This document shows positions 43,396 to 51,135 of a DNA stretch of 64,000 nt, piece after piece. The DNA is taken from contig JAVHYF010000008.1 in NCBI GenBank assembly GCA_031119205.1, positions 62,001 to 126,000 of the forward strand, read 5' to 3'. The translations under genes were made by a program, and so were the position numbers. Position 1 is the stretch's first letter; the number at the start of each line of letters is the position of its first letter. Source of the stretch: Moraxellaceae bacterium (GTDB lineage Bacteria > Pseudomonadota > Gammaproteobacteria > Burkholderiales > Rhodocyclaceae). Under the pieces are notes generated by a model. It worked only from the letters and a program-made list of their open reading frames with translations, had not been told where the DNA came from and did no database searches.

Positions 43396-45594
43396 ATGCT
43401 TCAGGTCCTCAAACGCGATGGCACAGCCGCACAGTTCGACATCCTGAAAGTCGCGGTCGCCTGCCAGAAGGCCGCCAGTGCGGCCGGCGCAGAGAACCCC
43501 AGTTCGGTCGCCCTGAACGTCGCCGCCGAAGTCGAGGAGCGCTGCCGTCGCAACAGTGGCGACGTGCTCGACATCCCCACCATCCAGCAGTACGTGGAAG
43601 ACGCGCTGATGCGCCTCCACCCCGAGGTGGCGCGGATCTACATCGAGTACCGCCACGACCGCGACAACATCCGCGTCAAGGGCTCCAGCCTGCATGCCCA
43701 GTTGATGGGCCTGGTCGACAAGACCGACGAGGACGCGGTCACCGAAAACGCCAACAAGGACGCCAACGTATTCCCGGTGATGCGCGACCTGATGGCAGGC
43801 ATCGTGTCCAAGCAGTTCGCCAGCAACTTCCTGTCGAAGGAGGTGCTGCAGGCCCACAACAGCGGTGACCTGCACTTCCATGACCTGGACTACTCGCCCT
43901 TCCTGCCGTTTACCAACTGCTGCCTGGTCGACCTGAAAGGCATGCTGGAACAGGGCTTCCACCTGGGCAACGCGGGTATCGAAAGCCCGAAGTCGGTGGG
44001 CGTGGCCTGCGCGGTCACCGCGCAGATCATCGCGCAGGTGGCCAGCCACCAGTACGGCGGCACCACCATTCCGGACATCGACCGGACGCTCGCACCCTAT
44101 GTGCAGAAGAGCTACGAGAAGAACCTGGAGGTCGCCCAGCAGTACGCGATCGCGGAACCGGAGCGCTACGCCCGCGAGCGCACCGAGAAGGAGACCTACG
44201 ACGGCATCCAGGCCTGCGAGTACGAGATCAACACGCTGTTCAGCTCCAACGGCCAGCAGCCCTTCGTGACCTTCTCCTTCGGCATGGGCGCCAGCTGGCA
44301 GGAACGCGCGGTGCAGCGCGCCATCCTGCAGGTGCGCATCAAGGGCATGGGCAAGGAAGGCATCACGCCGGTGTTCCCCAAGCTGGTGTTCTTCATCGAG
44401 GAAGGCCTGAACCTGCGTCCGGAAGACCCGAACTACGACATCAAGCAACTGGCGCTGGAATGCGCATCGAAGCGGATGTACCCAGACATCATTTCCGCGA
44501 AGCTCAACCGCCAGCTCACCGGCTCGTCGGAGCCGGTGTCGCCGATGGGCTGCCGCAGCTTCCTGTCGGTATGGCGTGACGAGGAAGGCCGCGAAGTGCT
44601 GGCTGGCCGCAACAACCTGGGCGTGGTGAGCGTGAACCTGCCGCGTATCGCCATCGAGGCACGGCAGGACCAGAAGCGCTTCTTCGAGATCCTCGACGAG
44701 CGCCTGGTGGTCGCGCGCAAGGCGTTGATGACGCGCATCGAGCGCCTGGAAGGCGTGAAGGCGAACATCGCGCCCATTCTCTACACCGAGGGCGCCTTCG
44801 GCGTGCGCCTGAAACCGGACGAGGACATCCTCACGCTGTTCCGCGATGGCCGTGCGTCGATCTCCTTGGGCTACATCGGCCTGCATGAAGTGGCGCTGCT
44901 GATGTCCGACGGCGAGCACCCGTTCGGCAACGAAGCGCTGCAAGCCTTCCTGCGCAAGGTGGTGTCGCATCTGGCGATGACCACGAAGCAATGGAAGATC
45001 GAATCCGGCTGGGGCTTCTCGCTGTACTCCACGCCCAGCGAATCGCTGTGCCACCGCTTCTGCAAGCTGGACGCCGCACGTTACGGCGACATCGCCGGCG
45101 TGACCGACAAGGGCTACTACACCAACTCCTTCCACCTGGACGTTGCGCGCAAGGTGAATCCTTTCGAGAAGATCCAGTATGAGAAGGGCTTCGCGGACGC
45201 CGCATCCGGCGGGCACATCACCTACGTCGAGCTGCCCAACATGCGCCACAACCTGAAGGCGTTGGAACGGATCTGGGACCACGCCATCGACAACGTGCCC
45301 TACTTCGGCACCAACACGCCGGTGGACTCCTGCGGCCGATGCGGCTTCATGGGCGAAGCGCTGGCCACCGCTGAAGGCTTCACCTGTCCCGAGTGCGGCA
45401 ACCACGACAGTGGCAGCCTGTCGGTGACGCGCCGCGTGTGCGGCTACCTCGGCAGCCCGAACGCACGCCCGTTCAACGCCGGCAAGCAGAAGGAAGTAAT
45501 CCGTCGCGTGAAGCATCTGGCGACGCAGTCACCGGAAGCGCTGCCGCAGCCCGGCGCGCGACCCCACACGGAGCCCGAGCCGCAGGTGGCATGA
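43396..45594 (+). CDS. nrdD: Anaerobic class III ribonucleoside-triphosphate reductase
   Basis: A 732-residue oxygen-sensitive glycyl-radical enzyme that makes dNTPs without oxygen. It begins with an ATP-cone regulatory domain (VLKRDGTAAQFDILKVAVAC). The glycyl radical site is G683 in RRVCGYLG, near the C-terminus as in E. coli. The four-Cys zinc site is CGRCGF and CPECG. The catalytic core segments GWGFSLYSTP and DLHFHDLDYSP are clear. The ATG at 43396 follows AGGGAG; a start at 43336 is possible but would add a tail without family match. It is cotranscribed with nrdG, and the promoter carries NrdR and FNR-like sites. Confidence 0.95.
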   Translation: MLQVLKRDGTAAQFDILKVAVACQKAASAAGAENPSSVALNVAAEVEERCRRNSGDVLDIPTIQQYVEDALMRLHPEVARIYIEYRHDRDNIRVKGSSLHAQLMGLVDKTDEDAVTENANKDANVFPVMRDLMAGIVSKQFASNFLSKEVLQAHNSGDLHFHDLDYSPFLPFTNCCLVDLKGMLEQGFHLGNAGIESPKSVGVACAVTAQIIAQVASHQYGGTTIPDIDRTLAPYVQKSYEKNLEVAQQYAIAEPERYARERTEKETYDGIQACEYEINTLFSSNGQQPFVTFSFGMGASWQERAVQRAILQVRIKGMGKEGITPVFPKLVFFIEEGLNLRPEDPNYDIKQLALECASKRMYPDIISAKLNRQLTGSSEPVSPMGCRSFLSVWRDEEGREVLAGRNNLGVVSVNLPRIAIEARQDQKRFFEILDERLVVARKALMTRIERLEGVKANIAPILYTEGAFGVRLKPDEDILTLFRDGRASISLGYIGLHEVALLMSDGEHPFGNEALQAFLRKVVSHLAMTTKQWKIESGWGFSLYSTPSESLCHRFCKLDAARYGDIAGVTDKGYYTNSFHLDVARKVNPFEKIQYEKGFADAASGGHITYVELPNMRHNLKALERIWDHAIDNVPYFGTNTPVDSCGRCGFMGEALATAEGFTCPECGNHDSGSLSVTRRVCGYLGSPNARPFNAGKQKEVIRRVKHLATQSPEALPQPGARPHTEPEPQVA

Positions 45595-45599
45595 CGGGG

Positions 45600-45647
45600 T
45601 TGGCAACTGAGTTGGAAACTGAGTTAGCAACCAGGTTGGCGGCTGAG
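45600..45647 (+). repeat. Four tandem 12-bp repeats between nrdD and nrdG
   Basis: Four degenerate units follow one another without a gap: TTGGCAACTGAG, TTGGAAACTGAG, TTAGCAACCAGG, TTGGCGGCTGAG. They begin five bases after the nrdD stop and end five bases before the nrdG ATG, filling the whole intergenic gap. No ribosome site is evident between the array and nrdG. Confidence 0.85.
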
Positions 45648-45652
45648 TTCGC

Positions 45653-46150
45653 ATGAACTACGACAGGTACTACAGCCAGGATGTCGTGAATGGAGAGGGC
45701 CTGCGCGTCACGCTGTTCGTCACCGGCTGCGCGCACGCCTGCCCCGGCTGCTACAACCGCTCGACCTGGAACCGGCTCAGCGGACAGCCCTTTACCGACG
45801 AAGTACGCGAGCGCCTGCTCGACCTGTGCGAGGAGCACGACGGCCTGAGCCTGTCCGGCGGCGATCCGCTGATGCCGGCCAACCGCGACGCCATCGCGGA
45901 CCTGTGCCGGCGCTTCAAGCAGCGCTACCCGGACAAGGACATTTGGATGTGGACCGGCTACCTCTACGAAGAGGTACAGGAACTCGAACTGCTACGAGAC
46001 GTGGACGTGCTGATCGACGGCCGCTATGTGCAGGAGCAACCGACCTGCAAACCCTGGCGGGGATCGGACAACCAGCGGCTGATCCGCCTGGACGTCGCGC
46101 GTACGGCAGCAGATCCGTCGGCGATCGGTGCGCTCAACGTCACGGACTGA
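45653..46150 (+). CDS. nrdG: Anaerobic ribonucleotide reductase activating enzyme
   Basis: A 165-residue radical SAM activase with the cluster motif CAHACPGC (26-33) and the glycine loop LSLSGGDPL. It uses SAM and a 4Fe-4S cluster to form the glycyl radical on NrdD. Length and order match the usual nrdDG operon. The 58-bp gap before it is made almost wholly of 12-bp tandem repeats, leaving little room for a ribosome site. Confidence 0.94.
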   Translation: MNYDRYYSQDVVNGEGLRVTLFVTGCAHACPGCYNRSTWNRLSGQPFTDEVRERLLDLCEEHDGLSLSGGDPLMPANRDAIADLCRRFKQRYPDKDIWMWTGYLYEEVQELELLRDVDVLIDGRYVQEQPTCKPWRGSDNQRLIRLDVARTAADPSAIGALNVTD

Positions 46151-46169
46151 ACGCGGGTCGACGACCGAT

Positions 46170-46769
46170 TCAGGACTCGCTGCCCTTCACCACCACGGCT
46201 TCACCGATCGCATAGAAGTGGCCGCCCGCGATGTAGTGCAGACTGCGCAGCGCCGGGTCGGCGTCTTCGAAATGCCAGTGGCCGTCGCGGAATACGCGAT
46301 CATCGGCCCAGGCGCCGACCACTTCGCCGATGAACAGGTCGTAGGCCTGCTGGTTGTGTGGCTCCGGCACGAGCCTGCAGGCCAACCAGGCCGAGCAACC
46401 AGCGACGAAGGGCAGGTCATGCCCCTCGATACCGAACAACTCCACGCCACACTCCCGCAACTTGTGCGGCTCGCTGTGCAGGCTGCGGTTACCGACCGCA
46501 TGCGTCATGCCTGCCTGCACCGCCGTCGGCACCTGGATGACGAAGCGACCACTGCGCTCGACCAGCGCGCGCGTGGCGGTGGCCTTGTCGAGCACGACAG
46601 TCAGCTTCGGCGGCGCATAGTCCAGCGCGCAGCACCAGGACGCGGCCATCACGTCCTCAACGCCATCGTGACGGGCGGACACCAGCACCGTGGGGCCGTG
46701 GTTGATGAGGCGGTACGACTTGCCAAGCTCGACCGGTGCCAGATGGCTTTCAGCAGGCCGGTTGTCCAT
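46170..46769 (-). CDS. Flavin reductase-like (FMN-binding split barrel) protein
   Basis: A 199-residue member of the DIM6/NTAB flavin reductase-like group: GPTVLVSARHDGVEDVMAAS binds FMN in the family, followed by RFVIQVPTAVQAG. It may reduce flavin or bind it for another task; the partner is unknown. The start has AAGGAA upstream, and a G-rich run (46789-46810) lies in its promoter region. It is downstream of a LysR gene on the same strand (118 bp gap). Confidence 0.85.
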   Translation of the reverse strand: MDNRPAESHLAPVELGKSYRLINHGPTVLVSARHDGVEDVMAASWCCALDYAPPKLTVVLDKATATRALVERSGRFVIQVPTAVQAGMTHAVGNRSLHSEPHKLRECGVELFGIEGHDLPFVAGCSAWLACRLVPEPHNQQAYDLFIGEVVGAWADDRVFRDGHWHFEDADPALRSLHYIAGGHFYAIGEAVVVKGSES

Positions 46770-46788
46770 GGTGGTTCCTTACGCAAAC

Positions 46789-46810
46789 GGGAAGGGGGAA
46801 GGGGAAGGGG
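46789..46810 (+). repeat. GGGGAA hexamer run, G-quadruplex-capable
   Basis: GGG-AA-GGGGG-AA-GGGG-AA-GGGG: four G-runs with 2-base loops, a perfect match to the G-quadruplex rule, with a fifth GGG at 46818. It lies 20-41 bp upstream of the flavin reductase start, on the strand that is template for that gene. It is also a short hexanucleotide repeat that could change length by slippage. Confidence 0.8.
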
Positions 46811-46887
46811 AAAAAGAGGGCGGATTGGTTGATCGATGCCGGAATGAGATGGGTGCCCGCGCAAGCCAGAGCCGCCCCCGTCGCGGG

Positions 46888-47793
46888 TCATGAGGAGTTT
46901 TGCTGCGTGAGCCGGAAGGCTTCGGCTTCGTCCTGCAGCCAGGAGACCAGCGCACGCGCGGCGGTGTTGCGTGCCGCCCGCTTCGACTGCACCAGGTGAT
47001 AGCCCGCCGCCAGCGGCACGTGGTCCGGCCAGGCTTCGACCAGCCGGCCTTCGCGGACGTCATTCTCGATCAGCACCGCATGGCCGACCGCGATGCCCAG
47101 CCCGGCCACCGCAGCCGTCAGCGTCGCTTCCGCGTCCTGGAACTTCATGTTCCGGTCGCTGCTGAGTTCCGCAGCGCCCAGTTCGGCCAGCCAGCGAGGC
47201 CACTTGCTGCTGCGCAGGGAGTCGTGCAGCCAGCAGAAGCGCGCGAGCTGCGCGATCCGCTTCACAGGCGTCTCGCCGAGCAGGCGTGGCGCAGCCACCG
47301 GCACGAGGCTGTCCTGCATCAGCAGGCGGGCGCCGGGCCAGGCACCATCGCCATAGTGCACGGCGAGATCGAAGCGTTCCTTGTGGTAGTCCGCGTCCCA
47401 GATCGAGGTCGCCAGTTCGATCTCGACATCGGCCAGCGCCGTCGGTAGCCGCGTGAGCCGCGGCACCAGCCAGCGCGCGGCAAAGGACGGCATGGCGAGG
47501 ATGCGGATCTTCGGCCGTTCGCCGGCACGGGTGACGCGAAGTGCGGCCTGGTCCAGCTCGTCGAGCACGCGCAGCACGGTCTCCAGGTACAGCTCGCCGG
47601 CCTGCGTGAGTTGCACGCTGCGATGGCCGCGCAGCACCAGCGTCTGCTGCAGGTGGGCCTCCAGCGCCGCGATATGCCGGCTGACGGCGGACTGCGCGTA
47701 GCCGAGGTCGCGCGCGGCGGCGGTGAAGCTGCCGCAGCGCGCGAGGGCACGGAAGGTGCGGAGGGCTGCAATCGGAATGTCATTCATGGTCAT
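46888..47793 (-). CDS. LysR-family regulator (GcvA-like)
   Basis: A 301-residue LysR protein with an N-terminal helix-turn-helix (ALRTFRALARCGSFTAAARD, AQSAVSRHIAALEAHLQQTL) and a GcvA-type effector domain (IRILAMPSFAARWLVPRL). The start is taken at the ATG at 47793 (MTMNDIP); a second ATG is two codons later, and the open frame upstream has no family match. It is followed by the flavin reductase gene and may control it. Confidence 0.9.
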   Translation of the reverse strand: MTMNDIPIAALRTFRALARCGSFTAAARDLGYAQSAVSRHIAALEAHLQQTLVLRGHRSVQLTQAGELYLETVLRVLDELDQAALRVTRAGERPKIRILAMPSFAARWLVPRLTRLPTALADVEIELATSIWDADYHKERFDLAVHYGDGAWPGARLLMQDSLVPVAAPRLLGETPVKRIAQLARFCWLHDSLRSSKWPRWLAELGAAELSSDRNMKFQDAEATLTAAVAGLGIAVGHAVLIENDVREGRLVEAWPDHVPLAAGYHLVQSKRAARNTAARALVSWLQDEAEAFRLTQQNSS

Positions 47794-47898
47794 GCCAGCC
47801 AGGTTGCGGACAAGGCGGGGATCCTGTTCTCCATCCATTGTCCATCAGACCACCCTGCACGTACCGACCACGTCTGCATTCCTGCAGCCCCGGGAGGC

Positions 47899-48702
47899 TT
47901 ACAGCGCCAGTGCCTTGAGTGCGGTCACCACGGCCTGTCCGAAGGGCGTCGCCGAAGCGGGGTTCTGCCCGGTGATCAACCGGCCATCGATCACCACCTT
48001 GCTCTGGAACACCGGAGCTTCTTCGAAGACCGCCTTGTTGGCGCGTAGCGCGGTTTCCAGGTCGAAGGGCACCAGCTTGTCATACTGCCGCGACAGCTCC
48101 TCCTCGGTGGTGAAGGCCGTCAGCTTGCGGCCGGCGATCAGCGAAGTGCCGTCGGACAGCTTCAGGTCGATCAGGCCAGCCGGGCCGTGGCAGACGGCAC
48201 TGACGATGCCACCGCGCTCGTAGATGGAGCGGACGATGGTGTGCAGGCGCTCGTTGCGGGCGAAATCCCACATCGGGCCATGGCCACCCACCAGCATGAC
48301 AGCCGCGTAGCGGGTCGGATCGACGCGCGACAGCGGGATGCTGTTGGCCAGCTTGTTGCGCTGCTCGGGCTGGATCCAGAACCAGCTGTTGCCCTCGTCC
48401 TTGAGGTCGAAGCCATCGAAGGGTGGCATGCCGCCCTGCGGGCTGGCGATGTCGTAGGTATAGCCGGACTCGGTGAACACCTTCGCGGGATGGGTCAGCT
48501 CCGGAAACCAGAAGCCGGCCACCAGACCCTGGCCCTTGCGGTCATGGCTGGTGACGACGATCAGGATGCGCTTGTCAGCGCCGGCTTCCGCGCGGGCGGG
48601 CGTCGTCGGCGTGCTGGCGCTCGCGCTGCCGCTGGCCAGCACGGTGGCCGTCAGGGCCGCGCCGAGGGCTTTCATCGCCAGGCGCCGGTTGTTCGGGTTC
48701 AT
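47899..48702 (-). CDS. Exported DJ-1/PfpI family protein (class I glutamine amidotransferase-like)
   Basis: A 267-residue protein with an N-terminal signal sequence (NNRRLAMKALGAALTATVLA; the RR pair suggests possible Tat export, cleavage near ASA). The mature part is a DJ-1/PfpI domain with the nucleophile elbow SAVCHGPAGL and upstream LVGGHGPMWDF, close to Hsp31/YajL-type chaperones and glyoxalases. Most relatives are cytosolic, so a periplasmic copy is unusual. The start follows GGAGGAA. The msrB-msrA genes lie upstream on the same strand, so a role in repair or carbonyl stress is plausible, not shown. Confidence 0.88.
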   Translation of the reverse strand: MNPNNRRLAMKALGAALTATVLASGSASASTPTTPARAEAGADKRILIVVTSHDRKGQGLVAGFWFPELTHPAKVFTESGYTYDIASPQGGMPPFDGFDLKDEGNSWFWIQPEQRNKLANSIPLSRVDPTRYAAVMLVGGHGPMWDFARNERLHTIVRSIYERGGIVSAVCHGPAGLIDLKLSDGTSLIAGRKLTAFTTEEELSRQYDKLVPFDLETALRANKAVFEEAPVFQSKVVIDGRLITGQNPASATPFGQAVVTALKALAL

Positions 48703-48907
48703 GGTCTGTTCCTCCACTGGATGTACGGGTTGGTCACGAGTCCGCGGGCATGCAGGACCGTGCAGCGGATTGAACGCCACAACCCGGGTCACGGTGGGGA
48801 ACGCATGCCATCCGCTTTCCGGATGGCAGAAAGACACGCGGCCCGGGCATGACTGCACCCGGGCCGCTTGAGACCGACGAACGAGACCGCCAAACGAAAC
48901 GGACGGG

Positions 48908-49459
48908 TCAGCCGCTTCGCTTCGGCAGTTTCCAGCCCGGCCGGATGAAGTGGCAGGTGTAACCCGTCGGGTAGTGCTGCAGATAGTCCTGGTGCTCCGC
49001 CTCGGCATCCCAGAAGGGGCCGGCCGGTGCCAGTTCGGTCACTACCCTGCCCGGCCACAGGCCGGAGGCGTTCACGTCGGCAATGGTGTCCTCGGCGATC
49101 GCTTCCTGCTCTTCGCTGGTGAAGTAGATGCCGGAACGGTAGCTGGCACCACGGTCGTTGCCCTGCCGGTTCAGCGTGCTGGGGTCGTGGATCTGGAAGA
49201 AGAACTCCAGCAGCGTGCGGTAGCTGATACGCGCCGGGTCGAACACGATCTCGATGCCCTCCGCGTGCGTGCCGTGGTTGCGGTAGGTCGCGTTGGGTAC
49301 GTCGCCTCCGGTGTAGCCGACGCGCGTGGAGATGACGCCCGGCAGCTGGCGCACCAGCTCCTGCACGCCCCAGAAGCAGCCGCCGGCCAGCACCGCACGT
49401 TCGGTGCCGGCGGTGTCACGCGCGCTGGCGTGTTGTGTTGCCGTGGTGATGCCGCTCAT
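48908..49459 (-). CDS. msrA: Peptide methionine sulfoxide reductase A
   Basis: A 183-residue MsrA with the catalytic motif GGCFWG (27-32) and typical segments [37 protein letters not shown] and YRSGIYF. It reduces the S form of methionine sulfoxide. There is no signal peptide, so it acts in the cytosol. Its ATG overlaps the msrB stop by 4 bp, giving a coupled msrB-msrA unit. Confidence 0.95.
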   Translation of the reverse strand: MSGITTATQHASARDTAGTERAVLAGGCFWGVQELVRQLPGVISTRVGYTGGDVPNATYRNHGTHAEGIEIVFDPARISYRTLLEFFFQIHDPSTLNRQGNDRGASYRSGIYFTSEEQEAIAEDTIADVNASGLWPGRVVTELAPAGPFWDAEAEHQDYLQHYPTGYTCHFIRPGWKLPKRSG

Positions 49460-49905
49460 TTCACGTCCTCCACCTGATCCACGTAATCGCCATACCCCTG
49501 CGTCGCCATGTCGTCGCGATGGACGAAGCGCAGCGAGGCCGAATTGATGCAGTAGCGCAGGCCGCCACGATCACGCGGGCCGTCCTCGAAGACGTGGCCG
49601 AGGTGGCTGTCGCCGCTGGCGGACCGCACTTCGGTGCGGATCATGCCGTGGGTGGTGTCGCGCAGCTCGGCGACGTTGGCGGGGACCAGCGGCTTCACGA
49701 AGCTGGGCCAGCCGCAGCCGGACTCGTACTTGTCGCTGGAGGCGAACAGCGGCTCGCCGGACACGATATCGACGTAGATGCCGGGCTGCTTGTTGTGCAG
49801 ATATTCGCCGGTGCCGGGGTACTCGGTGCCGTTCTGCTGGGTGACGCGGAACTGCTCGGGCGTCAGGCGGGCGATGGCGTCGTCGGTCTTGCGGTACTGG
49901 GACAT
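49456..49905 (-). CDS. msrB: Peptide methionine sulfoxide reductase B
   Basis: A 149-residue MsrB with catalytic Cys in [11 protein letters not shown] and the SGCGWPSF and [10 protein letters not shown] motifs. It reduces the R form of methionine sulfoxide. The two CxxC zinc pairs found in E. coli MsrB are absent ([13 protein letters not shown] stands where the first would be), so it is a zinc-free form. The start follows AAGGAG. It is the first gene of the msrB-msrA operon. Confidence 0.95.
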   Translation of the reverse strand: MSQYRKTDDAIARLTPEQFRVTQQNGTEYPGTGEYLHNKQPGIYVDIVSGEPLFASSDKYESGCGWPSFVKPLVPANVAELRDTTHGMIRTEVRSASGDSHLGHVFEDGPRDRGGLRYCINSASLRFVHRDDMATQGYGDYVDQVEDVK

Positions 49906-50015
49906 GCTGGGCTCCTTGCGGGGGTGGGCCTCGTGGGCACCATCTTAGATGCTGGCAGGTAGCGGAAATTCAATCCCCACCGGATCGCCCGCAGGAGACC
50001 GGGGTACGGCAGGGC

Positions 50016-50067
50016 TTGACGATGGTTTCCGGAGAAACTATGTTGATATGGTTTCCACGGATACCAT
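50016..50067 (+). promoter_or_regulatory. MarR-gene promoter covered by two operators
   Basis: A sigma70-like promoter TTGACG-17-TATGTT (50016-50044) is overlain by two 20-bp imperfect palindromes that share the half-site ATGGTTTC: 50022-50041 (right half GAAACTAT) and 50048-50067 (ATGGTTTCC-AC-GGATACCAT). The first lies between -35 and -10, the second over the expected start of transcription. Such sites would give direct autorepression by the MarR protein. Confidence 0.6.
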
Positions 50068-50068
50068 C

Positions 50069-50539
50069 ATGGCGCGATCACGCACATCTCCCTCTCCGCA
50101 GCCACTGGAAGCCCACGTCGGCTTCTGGATGCGCTTCGTCTCCAACCATGTATCGGACCGCTTCCGCAGGCTCGTGGAGGAGGCCGGCGTGTCAGTCACC
50201 GAATGGGTAGCGCTGCGCACCCTGTACGACGGCGAGGTGACCACCCACGCCGCCCTGATCGACGCGCTGGGCATGACCAAGGGCGCGGCCTCCAAGGTGC
50301 TGACGCGGCTGGCGGACAAGGGGCTGGCCCAGCGCCACTACGCGGAGGACAGCGCGAAGGCGCAGGTGCTGGCGCTGACGCCGGCGGGCCGCGCGCTGGT
50401 GCCGCGGCTGGCCGCGCTGGCGGACGAGAACGACGCGCACTTCTTCGGCCACCTGGATGCCACGGAGCACAAGGCGCTGATGGCCCTGCTGCAGGACCTG
50501 GTGCAACGCCACCAGCTCAAGGACCTGCCGGTGGACTGA
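50069..50539 (+). CDS. MarR-family transcriptional regulator
   Basis: A 156-residue winged-helix protein (helix-turn-helix ALIDALGMTKGAASKVLTRL and wing ADKGLAQRHYAEDSAKAQVL). MarR proteins bind palindromes as dimers and are released by phenolic or oxidant ligands. The ATG at 50069 is preferred because the promoter -10 is at 50039-50044; the ATG at 50048 would lie before the predicted transcript start. It is divergent from msrB-msrA (143 bp), which could be a second target and would suggest an oxidant signal. Confidence 0.9.
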   Translation: MARSRTSPSPQPLEAHVGFWMRFVSNHVSDRFRRLVEEAGVSVTEWVALRTLYDGEVTTHAALIDALGMTKGAASKVLTRLADKGLAQRHYAEDSAKAQVLALTPAGRALVPRLAALADENDAHFFGHLDATEHKALMALLQDLVQRHQLKDLPVD

Positions 50540-50635
50540 GGCCGCCGATCCACCGCACCAGGGCCGGTAGATAGAGGCCAGCCCGCAGGCCCACGGCACC
50601 CGCCGGACGCCTGTCCCCAATCTGGAAAAGACAAC

Positions 50636-51031
50636 ATGGATACACAGACCCGCGACACCATCGAGCGCTGCGCGCAGGCATCCAGCGACGGCACGGCCAG
50701 CTTCGGCCAGATCGTGCAGGCGCTACTGGCGGCCGGCGTGGAGTCTTATCACGCCGACTACCGCGGCCGGCTCACCACCTACTATCTGCCGGACGGCGAC
50801 ACGCTGGACGTCGCCCTGCCGGTGCCGGATGTCACCATCGGCCAGCAGTTCGATGCGACAGCGGTGCAGGTGGCGATCCGCGGCTCACAGCGCGGCGAAG
50901 TGAAGTACCCGGAGTTCAAGCGACTGTCGATGACGGCAGGCTGCATCGGCTACACGGTGTGGCTGGCGGGCCGCCACGTGAGCTACTACGGCCGCCGCGG
51001 CGACACCCATGTGGAGCATTTTCCGAGCTGA
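50636..51031 (+). CDS. DUF1398 (YbcV-like) family protein
   Basis: A 131-residue soluble protein of the DUF1398 family: FGQIVQALLAAGVESYHADY early and MTAGCIGYTVWLAGRHVSYY late are its marks. The function is unknown. It has a good GGAAAAG ribosome site. It follows the MarR gene by 96 bp and might be cotranscribed. Its last codons and stop form the first unit of an 11-bp tandem repeat. Confidence 0.85.
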   Translation: MDTQTRDTIERCAQASSDGTASFGQIVQALLAAGVESYHADYRGRLTTYYLPDGDTLDVALPVPDVTIGQQFDATAVQVAIRGSQRGEVKYPEFKRLSMTAGCIGYTVWLAGRHVSYYGRRGDTHVEHFPS

Positions 51032-51066
51032 GTCCGAGCTGAGTCCGAGCTGAGTCCGAGCTGCGT
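51023..51066 (+). repeat. Four tandem 11-bp repeats across the DUF1398 stop codon
   Basis: CCGAGCTGAGT occurs three times exactly and once as CCGAGCTGCGT (51056-51066), head to tail. The first unit holds the final two sense codons and the TGA stop. Because 11 is not a multiple of 3, units fall in all three frames and put a TGA in each frame, a stop cassette against readthrough. Confidence 0.85.
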
Positions 51067-51135
51067 TTGACCTGAGCCCGGACTGAATCCCGGCAGCGCC
51101 CGGACCGGGCGGCAAGATTCCGCGCGCTGCGCCGC

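Noticed and set aside
43309-45516. A 735-codon open frame on the minus strand over nrdD
   Set aside because: Shadow frame; nrdD has the ATP cone, zinc site and glycyl radical motif in the plus frame.
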